The notes: generated from the letters alone by a model not told the origin. 54,630 nucleotides of DNA from an uncultured Clostridia bacterium (GCA_944376805.1 CALWDX010000046.1:1-54630); one strand, 5' to 3'; positions 1 to 8,289 are shown, numbered from the stretch's first letter. Numbers and translations are program-made.

Positions 1-1
1 C

Positions 2-364
2 GAAGAAGGAAATGTTATAGAAACAATAACAGACGAGAAAGGAAATATTGTTGAGAAAGTAATAGATAAAGAAGGAAATATTATAAAAACAACAATAAAA
101 GACAAAGAAGGAAATGTTATAGAAACAATAACAGATGAGAAAGGAAATATTGTTGAAAAAACACAAAATAAAAATTATAATATTAAAAGTGATAATGAAG
201 AAAATAATTCAGAAGATGTTAAATCTTCAATAGAAAAGAATGATAAATTAAGTGTACCTAAAACAGGTGATGATTTTGATTTATTATTCTATTTAAAAAA
301 TATTTTAATATCAAGTATAATATTAGTGTTTTTATTATATGTTTTCAACAAAAGAAAAAATTAG
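2..364 (+). CDS. Cell-wall-anchored repeat protein, C-terminal part (start outside window)
   Basis: The open frame enters from the left edge and ends at a TAG at 362-364. The first ~55 residues are imperfect ~11-residue repeats of the pattern K-E-G-N-(V/I)-I-x-x-x-x-D. A longer period is also visible: the stretch from base 8 recurs almost unchanged 102 bases later. An Asn/Glu/Lys-rich linker follows, then a sorting signal VPKTG (bases 254-268), a hydrophobic helix and the basic tail NKRKN. This is the standard layout of a sortase substrate covalently attached to peptidoglycan. The neighbour 50 bases downstream is a class B sortase, so it is probably its dedicated substrate. The N-terminal functional domain is not visible, so the role (adhesin or other) is unknown. 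Confidence 0.85.
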   Translation, partial: EEGNVIETITDEKGNIVEKVIDKEGNIIKTTIKDKEGNVIETITDEKGNIVEKTQNKNYNIKSDNEENNSEDVKSSIEKNDKLSVPKTGDDFDLLFYLKNILISSIILVFLLYVFNKRKN

Positions 365-401
365 ATTAAAAGACCATATTAATATGGTCTTTTAATCTTT
401 T
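364..401 (+). terminator. Perfect hairpin after the wall-anchored protein gene
   Basis: Bases 364-380 and 381-397 form a perfect 17-bp palindrome followed by TTTT. It starts at the last base of the stop codon and ends 17 bases before the sortase start. It looks like an intrinsic terminator that may let some transcription pass to the sortase gene. Confidence 0.7.
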
Positions 402-414
402 AAAGAGGTTTATT

Positions 415-1152
415 ATGAAAAAATTATTAATAACAATTATAGTGTGTTTTATTATATTTAATATATTTAAAATAATAAATTATTTTTATATAACTAATAA
501 AACAGAAGAAAATTTTAATAATATAGCAGATAGTATTCATATAAAAAATAATACTATAATAAGTCAAGATAATAAGGAAGTTATTAAAAATAAAGAAATA
601 GAAAATGTAAATAATTTAATTAATCAAAATGAAAATATGTTTGGTTGGATATATATAGAAGATACAAATATAGATTATCCTGTTATGAAAAGTGAAGAAT
701 ATTTATATAAAGATTTTAATGGTAATTATTCTTTAAGTGGAACACCATTTATTGATAAAAATTTTAAATTAGATGATAATAATATAGATATTATACATGG
801 ACATAATATGAATAATGGGACAATGTTTAATAATTTATTAAATTATCAAGATGAAACATTTTTTAAAGAACATAATAATATAAAATTGTATACAAAAGAT
901 AGTGAAAAAATATATGAAGTTTATGCAATTATTAAATTAAATATTACTAATAAAGAAGATTTAAAATTTTACAGTAAAATAGATATAGAAAATGAAAAAG
1001 ATTTTGAAAATTACATAAAAAAAATAGATAAAAGAGCAATTTTAAAATCTAAAAATATACCAAAAGATAAATCTAACATTATAGCTTTATCTACTTGTGA
1101 TAATAAGAATGAAGAAAATAGAATAGTATTAATTGGCATAGAAAAAGATTAG
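415..1152 (+). CDS. srtB: Class B sortase
   Basis: A 245-residue membrane-anchored transpeptidase that would join a sorting-signal protein to the cell wall. Residues 4-23 form an N-terminal signal anchor. The catalytic triad is visible: His130 in the HGHNMNNGTMF block, Cys228 in ALSTCD and Arg236 in ENRIVLIG. The length and the HNM-x-GTMF block match class B rather than class A enzymes. An AAGAGG site precedes the ATG at 415. The gene directly upstream ends in a VPKTG signal, which makes a dedicated sortase-substrate pair likely. Clostridial class B sortases are known to accept PxTG-type motifs, so the pairing is plausible. Confidence 0.9.
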   Translation: MKKLLITIIVCFIIFNIFKIINYFYITNKTEENFNNIADSIHIKNNTIISQDNKEVIKNKEIENVNNLINQNENMFGWIYIEDTNIDYPVMKSEEYLYKDFNGNYSLSGTPFIDKNFKLDDNNIDIIHGHNMNNGTMFNNLLNYQDETFFKEHNNIKLYTKDSEKIYEVYAIIKLNITNKEDLKFYSKIDIENEKDFENYIKKIDKRAILKSKNIPKDKSNIIALSTCDNKNEENRIVLIGIEKD

Positions 1153-1176
1153 AAGGTAATAAATTCTAATCTTTTA
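1144..1176 (+). terminator. Terminator of the sortase gene
   Basis: An 11-bp inverted repeat (1144-1154 with 1164-1174) overlaps the stop codon and ends in TTTT. Confidence 0.7.
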
Positions 1177-1179
1177 TAT

Positions 1180-1232
1180 ATAAGTATTTGTAAAATAGAA
1201 ATTAAAAAGGCTATAAAAATACAAATACTTAT
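1180..1232. repeat. 13-bp inverted repeat between convergent genes
   Basis: Bases 1180-1192 are the reverse complement of 1220-1232, with a 27-base spacer. It lies just beyond the stop of the minus-strand membrane-protein gene. It may help end that transcript, but there is no clean T-run on the minus strand. Confidence 0.4.
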
Positions 1233-1245
1233 TATATACATAATA

Positions 1246-1620
1246 TTATTTCTTCCAATTATGTAATTTACTATAATGTAAATAAATTAATGTAAAAATA
1301 ATAGGAGGTATAAATAATATTAATATTAAAACAATTGTACTTAAAAGTTGCACTAATATACCAGGAATTAAACTACTTTCTAAAGTAAGTACATAGCTGT
1401 CCATATTACTATTATTTGACTTGTCTATAAAAGAATTAATAATACCAAAAATAAGTGATAAAAAAATAGATATTAAAGATAATATACTTATTAAAGATGA
1501 GCCAATAGGTAAAATTAATGCAAGTTTTTTATTTTTTGGATTTTTACATATTTTTATTTGATAATATATAAATATACCAAATGGTCCAAAGAAAAATAAT
1601 AATGGAAAAAATATGTTCAT
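1246..1620 (-). CDS. Small multi-pass membrane protein, unrecognised
   Basis: A 124-residue protein that I do not recognise. It shows about three hydrophobic segments (residues ~3-22, ~34-66 and ~85-115), a Lys-rich cytoplasmic loop (NPKNKK) and a polar Ser/Asn loop near residue 70. A GAAAGGA ribosome binding site precedes the ATG. The gene sits only 22 bases beyond the sdaAA terminator hairpin, which leaves no room for a promoter of its own. It is therefore probably expressed by readthrough from the serine dehydratase operon. Confidence 0.7.
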   Translation of the reverse strand: MNIFFPLLFFFGPFGIFIYYQIKICKNPKNKKLALILPIGSSLISILSLISIFLSLIFGIINSFIDKSNNSNMDSYVLTLESSLIPGILVQLLSTIVLILILFIPPIIFTLIYLHYSKLHNWKK

Positions 1621-1637
1621 AAAATCATTCCTTTCAA

Positions 1638-1670
1638 TAAAACCCCTTATATAAAAATATAAGGGGTAAA
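1638..1670 (-). terminator. Terminator after sdaAA
   Basis: Bases 1642-1652 pair with 1657-1667 across an AAAA loop. On the minus strand the stem ends in TTTTATT. It lies between the sdaAA stop and the next minus-strand gene. Confidence 0.75.
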
Positions 1671-1673
1671 AAA

Positions 1674-2543
1674 TTACTTAACAAGATAACATTTACTACA
1701 ACCAGTAGGAGTTTTAGCACAACCACCGAGAGCAGTTTCTCTAAGCTCTGAAGGCATATTTTTACCAACAGAATACATACAATCAATCATTTCATCTAAA
1801 GGTATAATGTTAGTTATACCAGCTAAAGCCATTTCAGCACAAATTAAAGAGTTAGTAGTACCAATACCATTTCTGGCTTGACAAGGTACTTCAACAAGAC
1901 CAACTACAGGGTCACAAACAAGACCTAAAAGGTTTTGTAAAGCAGTAGAAGCAGCATACATACATTGTTCAGGTGTACCACCCATCATTTCAACAGCAGC
2001 CGCAGCTGCCATAGCAGATGCAGACCCAACTTCAGCTTGACAACCAGCTTCAGCACCAGCAACAGAGGCATTTCTCATTAATAAATAGCCAATAGCACTA
2101 GCATTAAATAAACCATTTAAAACACATTCATCAGATAAATTAAATTCTTCTTGTAATGCAAGTAATAAGCCAGGTACAACACCAGCAGCACCAGCAGTAG
2201 GAGCAGCAACAATAATACCCATACTAGTATTAACTTCTAAAACACCAAGAGCATAAGCTAATGCTTTAGTTGTAAGACTTCCACTTAATGTTTTACCCTC
2301 ATTTAATCTATATATAAGTTTTTTTTCTTCTCCACCAATTAAACCACCCATAGTTTTAATAGGAGCTTCTAAAGGAGTTTTAACTGCTTTTTTCATTATA
2401 TTTAAAGATTTAGTCATTTTTTGAATAACTTCTTCTCTAGTATTATCTGTATTAGCAAGTTCTCTTCTAATCATTACTTCAGATATAGGAAGATTATTTT
2501 TTTTACATAAATCTAAAAGTTCACTAGCATAATTAAAATTCAC
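1674..2543 (-). CDS. sdaAA: L-serine ammonia-lyase, iron-sulfur-dependent, alpha subunit
   Basis: The catalytic subunit of the two-chain [4Fe-4S] L-serine dehydratase, which converts L-serine to pyruvate and ammonia in the cytoplasm. The 289-residue length is typical. Family blocks are visible: the Gly/Ala-rich segment around TAGAAGVVPG, the Cys-containing GCQAEVGSA and CDPVVGLVEVPC blocks, and the Cys-rich C-terminus (GGCAKTPTGCSKC) that supplies cluster ligands. The start is a GTG preceded by AAGGGGG at good spacing. It lies 13 bases after the beta-subunit gene in one operon with it and a PTS-IIC-like membrane protein. The pair supports serine fermentation. Confidence 0.95.
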   Translation of the reverse strand: MNFNYASELLDLCKKNNLPISEVMIRRELANTDNTREEVIQKMTKSLNIMKKAVKTPLEAPIKTMGGLIGGEEKKLIYRLNEGKTLSGSLTTKALAYALGVLEVNTSMGIIVAAPTAGAAGVVPGLLLALQEEFNLSDECVLNGLFNASAIGYLLMRNASVAGAEAGCQAEVGSASAMAAAAAVEMMGGTPEQCMYAASTALQNLLGLVCDPVVGLVEVPCQARNGIGTTNSLICAEMALAGITNIIPLDEMIDCMYSVGKNMPSELRETALGGCAKTPTGCSKCYLVK

Positions 2544-2556
2544 AATTATTTCCCCC

Positions 2557-3222
2557 TTATACTTGTACTAACATTACATTTTTAATATTTTCATTTTTTC
2601 TTAAAGCATTTATTACACTTTCATCTATTTTATCATCACATTCAATAATAGAGTGAGCATTTTCACCTTTAACATCTCTAGATACTTTCATAAATGCAAT
2701 ATTTGTATTAGTATCTTGAAGACAATTTGAAATAAAAGCTATAACACCTTTTTTATCAAAATGGTCAATAATTAGTGTAGGATATTCAGCAAAAAATTCT
2801 AATTTAGTACCATCAATAGAAATTATTTTTATTTTACCTCCACCAATAGAAACACCTCTTACAGTCATTTCTTCACCAGATTTACTACTCATACAAACAT
2901 CAACAATATTAGGATGTTCTAATTCTAAATTGCTTTCTTCAAAAGAATAAGTAACACCAAGGTGTTTTGCTATTTCAAAAGATTCTCTTATTCTTAAATC
3001 ATCAGATGCAAAACCAAGACTTCCACCTAAAAGTGCTTTATCTGTTCCATGTCCTTTGTAAGTTTTTGCAAATGAACCATATAATATAAATTTTACATCA
3101 TCTATTTTTTTACCAAATAATTTTCTAGCTATTAAAGATATAGCAACAGCACCTGCTGTATGAGAGCTAGAAGGACCAACCATATTTGGACCAATTACAT
3201 CAAACATACTAATAAAACTCAT
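2557..3222 (-). CDS. sdaAB: L-serine ammonia-lyase, iron-sulfur-dependent, beta subunit
   Basis: The 221-residue partner of SdaAA. The N-terminus carries the family signature DVIGPNMVGPSSSHTAGA. The C-terminal ~75 residues look like an ACT regulatory domain (start near NTNIAFMKVSRD). In clostridial enzymes this domain helps control activity and subunit contact. An AGGAGG site precedes the ATG, and the downstream sdaAA follows after 13 bases. The stretch of 65 bases between this gene and the upstream PTS-like gene contains only a weak 8-bp inverted repeat, so the three genes are likely one transcript. Confidence 0.95.
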   Translation of the reverse strand: MSFISMFDVIGPNMVGPSSSHTAGAVAISLIARKLFGKKIDDVKFILYGSFAKTYKGHGTDKALLGGSLGFASDDLRIRESFEIAKHLGVTYSFEESNLELEHPNIVDVCMSSKSGEEMTVRGVSIGGGKIKIISIDGTKLEFFAEYPTLIIDHFDKKGVIAFISNCLQDTNTNIAFMKVSRDVKGENAHSIIECDDKIDESVINALRKNENIKNVMLVQV

Positions 3223-3287
3223 TTTATTTCCTCCTAAATATTATATTTAAGGTAAATTATATTTTGTACCTTAACAATTTTATTATA

Positions 3288-4316
3288 TTAGTTTTTTCTT
3301 ATTTCATCAGCAGTTTTTATTGGAGTATTTTTAAATAAAAAATATCCTATAAAAGCAGCTAAAATACTAACAACAATACAACCAGCAGCAGCAATTAATG
3401 CTTTTGAGCCATTTTGTGCAACAGTAACAGCAAAACCAGCTATTGGAGTTGCTAACCCTGGGGTATCAACAGTAAGTCCCATTGTAGAGATTATCATACC
3501 TGACATAGCACCACCTATAAAATTAGTAGCATAAACAGGTATAGGATTTGCTGAAATTATATCTGATTGAGTTAAAGGTTCTATAGCAACAGATATAGTG
3601 TCTTTTTTTGAACCAAACTTCATTTTTGAGAAAAAGACATAGTTCAGAAAAGATGAACCAAAAACAGATAAAGCACCAACAGCCATAGGAACACCAGTTA
3701 AATTAATTATTGAAGTAAGAGCCATTGATGAAAGAGGAGCAGTTGCAACAACTGTTATTATACCTCCAAGTATTAGTCCCATAATTAAAGGAGAAGTATC
3801 TGATGCTTGAATTAATACTTGTCCTATTTGAATTAATGTATTATCAACAATAGGAGCAGCAACTTGTGCTATTAATCTTGAAAGAGGAGCAGCAACAATA
3901 ATTATAACGATTAAATCAAGACCAGCTGGTATTTTTTTCTCTAAAAATCTAACAACAAAAGAAATTAAATAACCAGCAATAAAACCTGGTAATATACCAA
4001 AGCCAGAAACAGTAAGACCAACTAAAACGCAATAAACAGGTGATACACCTAAAGCAAGTGGTACTAATATAGCAGCAGCTACACCACCTAAAGAACCATT
4101 AGCAGAACCTACACTTTCTAAAAATTTAATTCCCAGTTGTTGACCAAATAAAGAAAAATGGAATGCTTCAACTAAAAAGCTTGCACAAGCAGCATTTGCC
4201 AAAGCACCCATTGCTTTCATACCATAAGGTGCTTTATAACTAAATAATGTAAATAATGCAAGAACTAATAATAAAAGTCCTACACCAGTTAAGATTTGTA
4301 ACATTTTTTCCTCCAA
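3288..4316 (-). CDS. PTS-EIIC-like (PfoR-type) membrane protein
   Basis: A 342-residue integral membrane protein with about nine or ten hydrophobic segments. It has the Gly/Ala-rich character of the PTS_EIIC_2/PfoR group, for example GLTVSGFGILPGFIAGY and the GGAMSG block near residue 270. No IIA or IIB domain or gene is nearby, so a normal phosphotransferase role is doubtful. It is the first large gene of the serine dehydratase operon. From context I infer that it may move serine or a related substrate. That function is not shown by the sequence. A GGAGG site precedes the ATG. Confidence 0.75.
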   Translation of the reverse strand: MEEKMLQILTGVGLLLLVLALFTLFSYKAPYGMKAMGALANAACASFLVEAFHFSLFGQQLGIKFLESVGSANGSLGGVAAAILVPLALGVSPVYCVLVGLTVSGFGILPGFIAGYLISFVVRFLEKKIPAGLDLIVIIIVAAPLSRLIAQVAAPIVDNTLIQIGQVLIQASDTSPLIMGLILGGIITVVATAPLSSMALTSIINLTGVPMAVGALSVFGSSFLNYVFFSKMKFGSKKDTISVAIEPLTQSDIISANPIPVYATNFIGGAMSGMIISTMGLTVDTPGLATPIAGFAVTVAQNGSKALIAAAGCIVVSILAAFIGYFLFKNTPIKTADEIRKN

Positions 4317-4361
4317 AAAATAATTTATAATTATTCAAAATAACGTTTTTAATTATAACTA

Positions 4362-4505
4362 TTAATTTTTTTTGTCTTTATTTTCTATTATAGTTTTTGT
4401 TGTGTCAACATTTTGAGCAACACATCTTTGGCTATTAATTCTCTCATTAACAAGTATAAACTTAGATAAATCTTTTAATGATTTAATAACCTTTTTATTA
4501 TCCAT
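4362..4505 (-). CDS. 47-residue small protein upstream of the PTS-like/sda operon
   Basis: A short frame starts at ATG 4505 and ends at TAA 4364-4362. It is preceded by a strong AAGGAG site with an 8-base spacer. The product is basic and polar (M-D-N-K-K-V-I-K at the start), with a single Cys in NSQRCVAQN and no signal or membrane segment. I do not recognise it. It lies 45 bases upstream of the PTS-like gene on the same strand, so it is probably the first cistron of the serine operon. It could be a small regulatory protein or a leader peptide. Confidence 0.55.
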   Translation of the reverse strand: MDNKKVIKSLKDLSKFILVNERINSQRCVAQNVDTTKTIIENKDKKN

Positions 4506-4851
4506 ATTATTCACTCCTTACTTTAAAATAATTATAGTATTATTTTTTTAAATAAAAATATACATTTTTATAAAGTATATAAATATTAAAAAATTGTTAT
4601 AATTAAATTATTAAGGATTATTATGATTATATTATAAAAAAAACTATTTTATTTGTCAACAATTAGTTTAATATTATACTAAATAATATAAATATAAAAA
4701 ATATATTATACAAAGAATATAATTTTATACAAAAAAATTTTCTTAATTTATAAAAAATTATTGTGTAATAAATTTACATAAATATATAATAAAATGTATA
4801 GATAAATTTAAAAAAATATGGTAAAATGTTAAAAGATAAGGAGAAATGAAT
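4506..4851. other. Divergent intergenic region between the serine operon and aroB
   Basis: About 345 bases of almost pure A/T sequence with stop codons in all frames and no RNA gene that I can see. It must hold the promoters of both divergent operons. No riboswitch or T-box motif was found. Confidence 0.6.
4761..4790 (+). promoter_or_regulatory. Candidate aroB promoter
   Basis: TTGTGT at 4761-4766 and TATAAT at 4785-4790 are separated by 18 bases, ~60 bases upstream of the aroB start. The surroundings are so AT-rich that alternative -10 boxes exist, for example TATAGA at 4797. Confidence 0.35.
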
Positions 4852-5919
4852 ATGTACAATATTAATGTAAATAAAAAATATAATATATATGTAGAAGAAA
4901 ACTTTTATAATCTTAAAAAATTTATAAAAAAAGATAATATAAACTATAATAGTATAGTGATTTTAACAGATGAAAATGTATCTAAATATTATTTACATAG
5001 TATAAAAGGTATGTTTGCAGAAGATAAAATTTTTACTTATATTTTAAATTCGGGGGAAGAAAGTAAAAATTTAAATGAAATATACAATATATATGAGTTT
5101 TTATTAAATAATGGAATAGATAGAAAAAGCCTTTTAATAGCACTAGGTGGAGGTGTTATTGGTGATATATCAGGTTTTGTAGCTTCTACATATATGAGAG
5201 GTATAAATTTTATACAAATTCCAACAACTTTATTATCACAAGTTGATAGTAGTATAGGAGGTAAAACAGGTGTAGATTTTTTAGGTAAAAAAAATATAAT
5301 AGGTAGTTTTTATAATCCTTCATTAGTATACATAAATATAAATACTTTAAAAACTTTACCAATAGAACAATTTGAAAATGGTATGGTAGAGGTTATAAAG
5401 TATGGGTATATTTTAGATAAAGAGTATTTAGATTTTATAATTTATAAAAAAGAAAAAATAAAGAGTTATGATAAAGATACATTAGCACAAATGATATATA
5501 AATCTTGTAAAATAAAGTCATACATAGTTTCTATTGATGAAAAAGAAAATGGTATAAGAGAACTTTTAAATTTTGGTCATACTTTTGGACACGCAATAGA
5601 AACGGAAAGTAAATTTGACATATTACATGGACAAAGTGTAGCAATAGGTATAATAGCTAGTATGTACATATCATATAAAAATAATCTTATAAATGAAAAA
5701 GATATTGAACAAGTAAAAGAATTGTTTAAATATTTTAATGTTTATATTAAAAGAGATTTTAATATAAATAACATATATAAAAATATGTTATATGATAAAA
5801 AAAATGATAATAAAAAAATAAAAATTATTATGCTAAAAAGCGTAGGTAAGGCTTTTTCCACAAGTGATTTATCGCAAGATATAATATTAGATGCTATAAG
5901 CTATGCATTGGAGGGATAA
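4852..5919 (+). CDS. aroB: 3-dehydroquinate synthase
   Basis: The second shikimate-pathway enzyme, converting DAHP to 3-dehydroquinate with NAD and a divalent metal. Visible family blocks are the NAD-binding GGGVIGDISGFVAST, the IPTTLLSQVDSSIGGKTG block, and the metal ligands in NFGHTFGHAIE and LHGQSVAIG. The length of 355 residues is normal. I chose the ATG at 4852 because AAGGAG at 4838-4843 is then 8 bases away. An in-frame ATG at 4846 would leave only 2 bases. It heads a run aroB-lspA-rluD-pyrB-pyrC with almost no gaps. Confidence 0.95.
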   Translation: MYNINVNKKYNIYVEENFYNLKKFIKKDNINYNSIVILTDENVSKYYLHSIKGMFAEDKIFTYILNSGEESKNLNEIYNIYEFLLNNGIDRKSLLIALGGGVIGDISGFVASTYMRGINFIQIPTTLLSQVDSSIGGKTGVDFLGKKNIIGSFYNPSLVYININTLKTLPIEQFENGMVEVIKYGYILDKEYLDFIIYKKEKIKSYDKDTLAQMIYKSCKIKSYIVSIDEKENGIRELLNFGHTFGHAIETESKFDILHGQSVAIGIIASMYISYKNNLINEKDIEQVKELFKYFNVYIKRDFNINNIYKNMLYDKKNDNKKIKIIMLKSVGKAFSTSDLSQDIILDAISYALEG

Positions 5920-5920
5920 A

Positions 5921-6412
5921 ATGAAAAAAATACTACCATTTATGTATGTTATGATATTTATAATTTTTGACCAAGTAGTTAAGTTTATATGTTTAGAAAA
6001 ATTAAAGCCACTAGGTTCAATAAAAATTATAGATAATTTTTTTTATTTAACCTATGTAGAAAATAGAGGTGCTGCTTTTGGTATGTTACAAGGGGCAAGA
6101 TGGATATTTATAGTAATAGCAATAATAGCAACAATATTTTGTATATACTATTATAATAAGTTGCCAAAAAATAAACTTTTACCATTAGGAAAATTATCTA
6201 TAATATTTATAGCTTCAGGTGCAATAGGCAATATGATAGATAGATTATTTAGGGGTTATGTTGTAGATATGTTTCATTTTATATTTTGGGGAAAAGAATT
6301 TGCAGTTTTTAATGTAGCAGATATATTTGTCTGTTTAGGTACATTTTTATTAGCTATTGTAATAATTTTTTCAGAAGAACCTAAAAAAGATAAAAAAGAA
6401 AAGGAAGATTAA
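5921..6412 (+). CDS. lspA: Lipoprotein signal peptidase (signal peptidase II)
   Basis: A membrane aspartyl protease that cleaves prolipoproteins before the lipid-modified Cys. The 163-residue protein has four membrane spans and the family blocks NRGAAFGML, GNMIDRLFRG and FNVADIF. The catalytic aspartates are Asp107 and Asp134. The C-terminus is Lys/Glu-rich. The start at 5921 is preferred over an upstream ATG at 5903 because GGAGGG sits 5 bases before it. It begins 1 base after the aroB stop. The window itself encodes two likely substrates, the GH85 enzyme and the solute-binding lipoprotein. Confidence 0.95.
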   Translation: MKKILPFMYVMIFIIFDQVVKFICLEKLKPLGSIKIIDNFFYLTYVENRGAAFGMLQGARWIFIVIAIIATIFCIYYYNKLPKNKLLPLGKLSIIFIASGAIGNMIDRLFRGYVVDMFHFIFWGKEFAVFNVADIFVCLGTFLLAIVIIFSEEPKKDKKEKED

Positions 6413-6414
6413 TT

Positions 6415-7323
6415 TTGCAACAATTAGAGTTTATAATATCAAAAGAAAATGAAAATAAAAGAATAGATAGTTTTTTAAATGATAATTTACAAGATATTTC
6501 AAGAAGTAGAATACAAAAACTTATAGAAGAAAAAGAAATTTTAGTGAATAATAAAAATATTAATAAAAATTATAAACTTAAAGAAAATGATAAAATAGTT
6601 GTTAATATAGAAGAACCTAAAGAAATAGATATTTTGCCAGAAAATATACCACTTGATATAGTTTATGAAGATGATGATATAATACTTGTAAATAAGCCAC
6701 AAAATATGGTTGTACACCCCGCAAATGGACATTATTCAGGAACGTTAGTAAACGCTTTAATGTTTCATTGTAAAGACAACTTATCTGGTATAAATGGAAT
6801 TATGCGTCCAGGTATAGTCCACAGAATAGACAAGGATACTTCAGGAATACTTATAATAGCTAAAAATGATAAAGCACATCAAAGTTTAGCAAGTCAATTA
6901 GAAGACCATTCTATGACAAGAGTATACTATGCTATTGTATATAATAATTTAAAAAATGATACTGGAACGATAGATGCACCTATAGGTAGACACCCAATAG
7001 ATAGAAAGAAAATGGCTGTTACTGATAAAAATTCAAAAAGAGCAGTAACACATTATGAGGTATTACAAAGATTTAAAAAGTATACTTTTATTAGATTGAA
7101 ATTAGAAACAGGTAGAACACATCAAATAAGGGTACATATGGCTTATATAGGAAATCCTCTTTTAGGTGATAATGTTTATGGAAAAGAAAAACAACCGTTT
7201 AATTTAATAGGTCAAGTTTTACACGCAAAAGTTTTAGGTTTTATACACCCTACAACTAATGAATATATGGAATTTGAAACAGAACTACCACAATACTTTA
7301 AAGAACTTTTAAAAAAATTATAA
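6415..7323 (+). CDS. rluD: RluA-family 23S rRNA pseudouridine synthase (RluD/YlyB type)
   Basis: A 302-residue protein with an N-terminal S4 RNA-binding domain (residues ~12-75) and a pseudouridine synthase domain. The catalytic Asp139 lies in the HRIDKDTSG signature, and GRTHQIRVHM is also present. The start is TTG at 6415, after AAGGAAG and 2 bases beyond the lspA stop. In Bacillus the homologue ylyB also follows lspA and precedes the pyr operon. The same synteny is retained here with the pyrB and pyrC relatives that follow. Confidence 0.9.
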   Translation: MQQLEFIISKENENKRIDSFLNDNLQDISRSRIQKLIEEKEILVNNKNINKNYKLKENDKIVVNIEEPKEIDILPENIPLDIVYEDDDIILVNKPQNMVVHPANGHYSGTLVNALMFHCKDNLSGINGIMRPGIVHRIDKDTSGILIIAKNDKAHQSLASQLEDHSMTRVYYAIVYNNLKNDTGTIDAPIGRHPIDRKKMAVTDKNSKRAVTHYEVLQRFKKYTFIRLKLETGRTHQIRVHMAYIGNPLLGDNVYGKEKQPFNLIGQVLHAKVLGFIHPTTNEYMEFETELPQYFKELLKKL

Positions 7324-7345
7324 TAAATGAGAAGGAGAAAAGTTT

Positions 7346-8287
7346 ATGATATTTAGAAGAAAAGATTTTATAAGCCTTATGGATATAAGTGCAGAAGAAA
7401 TATTATATATATTAGAAACAGCTGAAACTATGAAACATGTTATAGGGAAAAAAAATAAAAAATCACCTTATTTAGAAGGAAAATCTGTAATAGTTTTATT
7501 TTACGAAAAAAGTGTAAGAGCTAAACTATCTTATGAATTAGCTGCACAATATTTAAGTGCAAATATAGTAGATATAGTAGTATCACAAAATGGTGAAGAT
7601 AGTCAAATAAATAATAGATATGAAAATTTACACGAAATGGGAAGAACAATTGACCAAATGGGAGCAGATTTTATTATATGTAGACATCCTATGAGTGGTA
7701 GTGCAAAATTTATAGCAAAAAATGTAAATGCTAGTGTTATAAATGCTGGTGATGGTATAAATGAAAATCCAAGTCAGGCTTTGTTAGACCTTATGACAAT
7801 AAAAAATAAAAAAGGTGATTTTAAAGGATTAAAAGTTGCTATTATTGGTGATGTAGAAAGTTCTAGAGTAACAAGAAGTAATATTTGGGGACTTTTAAAA
7901 TTGGGGGCAGATGTATGTGTTTCAGGACCACCTACTATGATACCTCCACAGCTTGATAAATTTGGAGTAAAAGTATATTATAACCCTAAAGATGCTGTTA
8001 AAGATGCAGATGTTATAATGACACTTAGATTACAAGATGAGTATATTTATGGTAGTAAATTAGCCTCTTTTAATGAATATAAAAATTTCTTTAAGTTAGA
8101 TGAAACTTTACTTTCTTATGCTAGTAAAGATGCTATTGTTATGCACCCAGGTATGCCACATAAAAGTATAGAAATATCTACTTCTATATTAGAAAGTACA
8201 CGTGTATTAATGGACGACCAAATAACTAATGGTGTTGCTGTACGTATGGCTTTATTATATTTATTATCTTTAGGAATGGGGGTATAA
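7346..8287 (+). CDS. pyrB: Aspartate carbamoyltransferase-like protein with altered active site
   Basis: The fold and length (313 residues) are those of the catalytic chain of aspartate transcarbamylase. Retained blocks include RHP (Arg113), NAGDG, QALLDL, RSNIW, LRLQDE and NGVAVRMA. Key residues differ. The carbamoyl-phosphate loop S-T-R-T reads S56-V57-R58-A59. The His of the usual GDGxxxHPTQ motif is Asn141 (NENPSQ). The KGE block that supplies a Lys from the neighbouring chain reads RYE, and HPxPxNRG reads HPGMPHKS. The frame is intact with a good GAAGGAG site, and pyrC follows after 2 bases. It may be a weak, altered or non-catalytic ATCase. The name reflects homology and synteny only. 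Confidence 0.8.
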   Translation: MIFRRKDFISLMDISAEEILYILETAETMKHVIGKKNKKSPYLEGKSVIVLFYEKSVRAKLSYELAAQYLSANIVDIVVSQNGEDSQINNRYENLHEMGRTIDQMGADFIICRHPMSGSAKFIAKNVNASVINAGDGINENPSQALLDLMTIKNKKGDFKGLKVAIIGDVESSRVTRSNIWGLLKLGADVCVSGPPTMIPPQLDKFGVKVYYNPKDAVKDADVIMTLRLQDEYIYGSKLASFNEYKNFFKLDETLLSYASKDAIVMHPGMPHKSIEISTSILESTRVLMDDQITNGVAVRMALLYLLSLGMGV

Positions 8288-8289
8288 TA

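Noticed and set aside
11..190. A CRISPR array suggested by the repeated ~102-base spacing at the left edge
   Set aside because: The repeats are in frame, imperfect and encode the K-E-G-N protein repeats of the anchored protein. There are no unique spacers.
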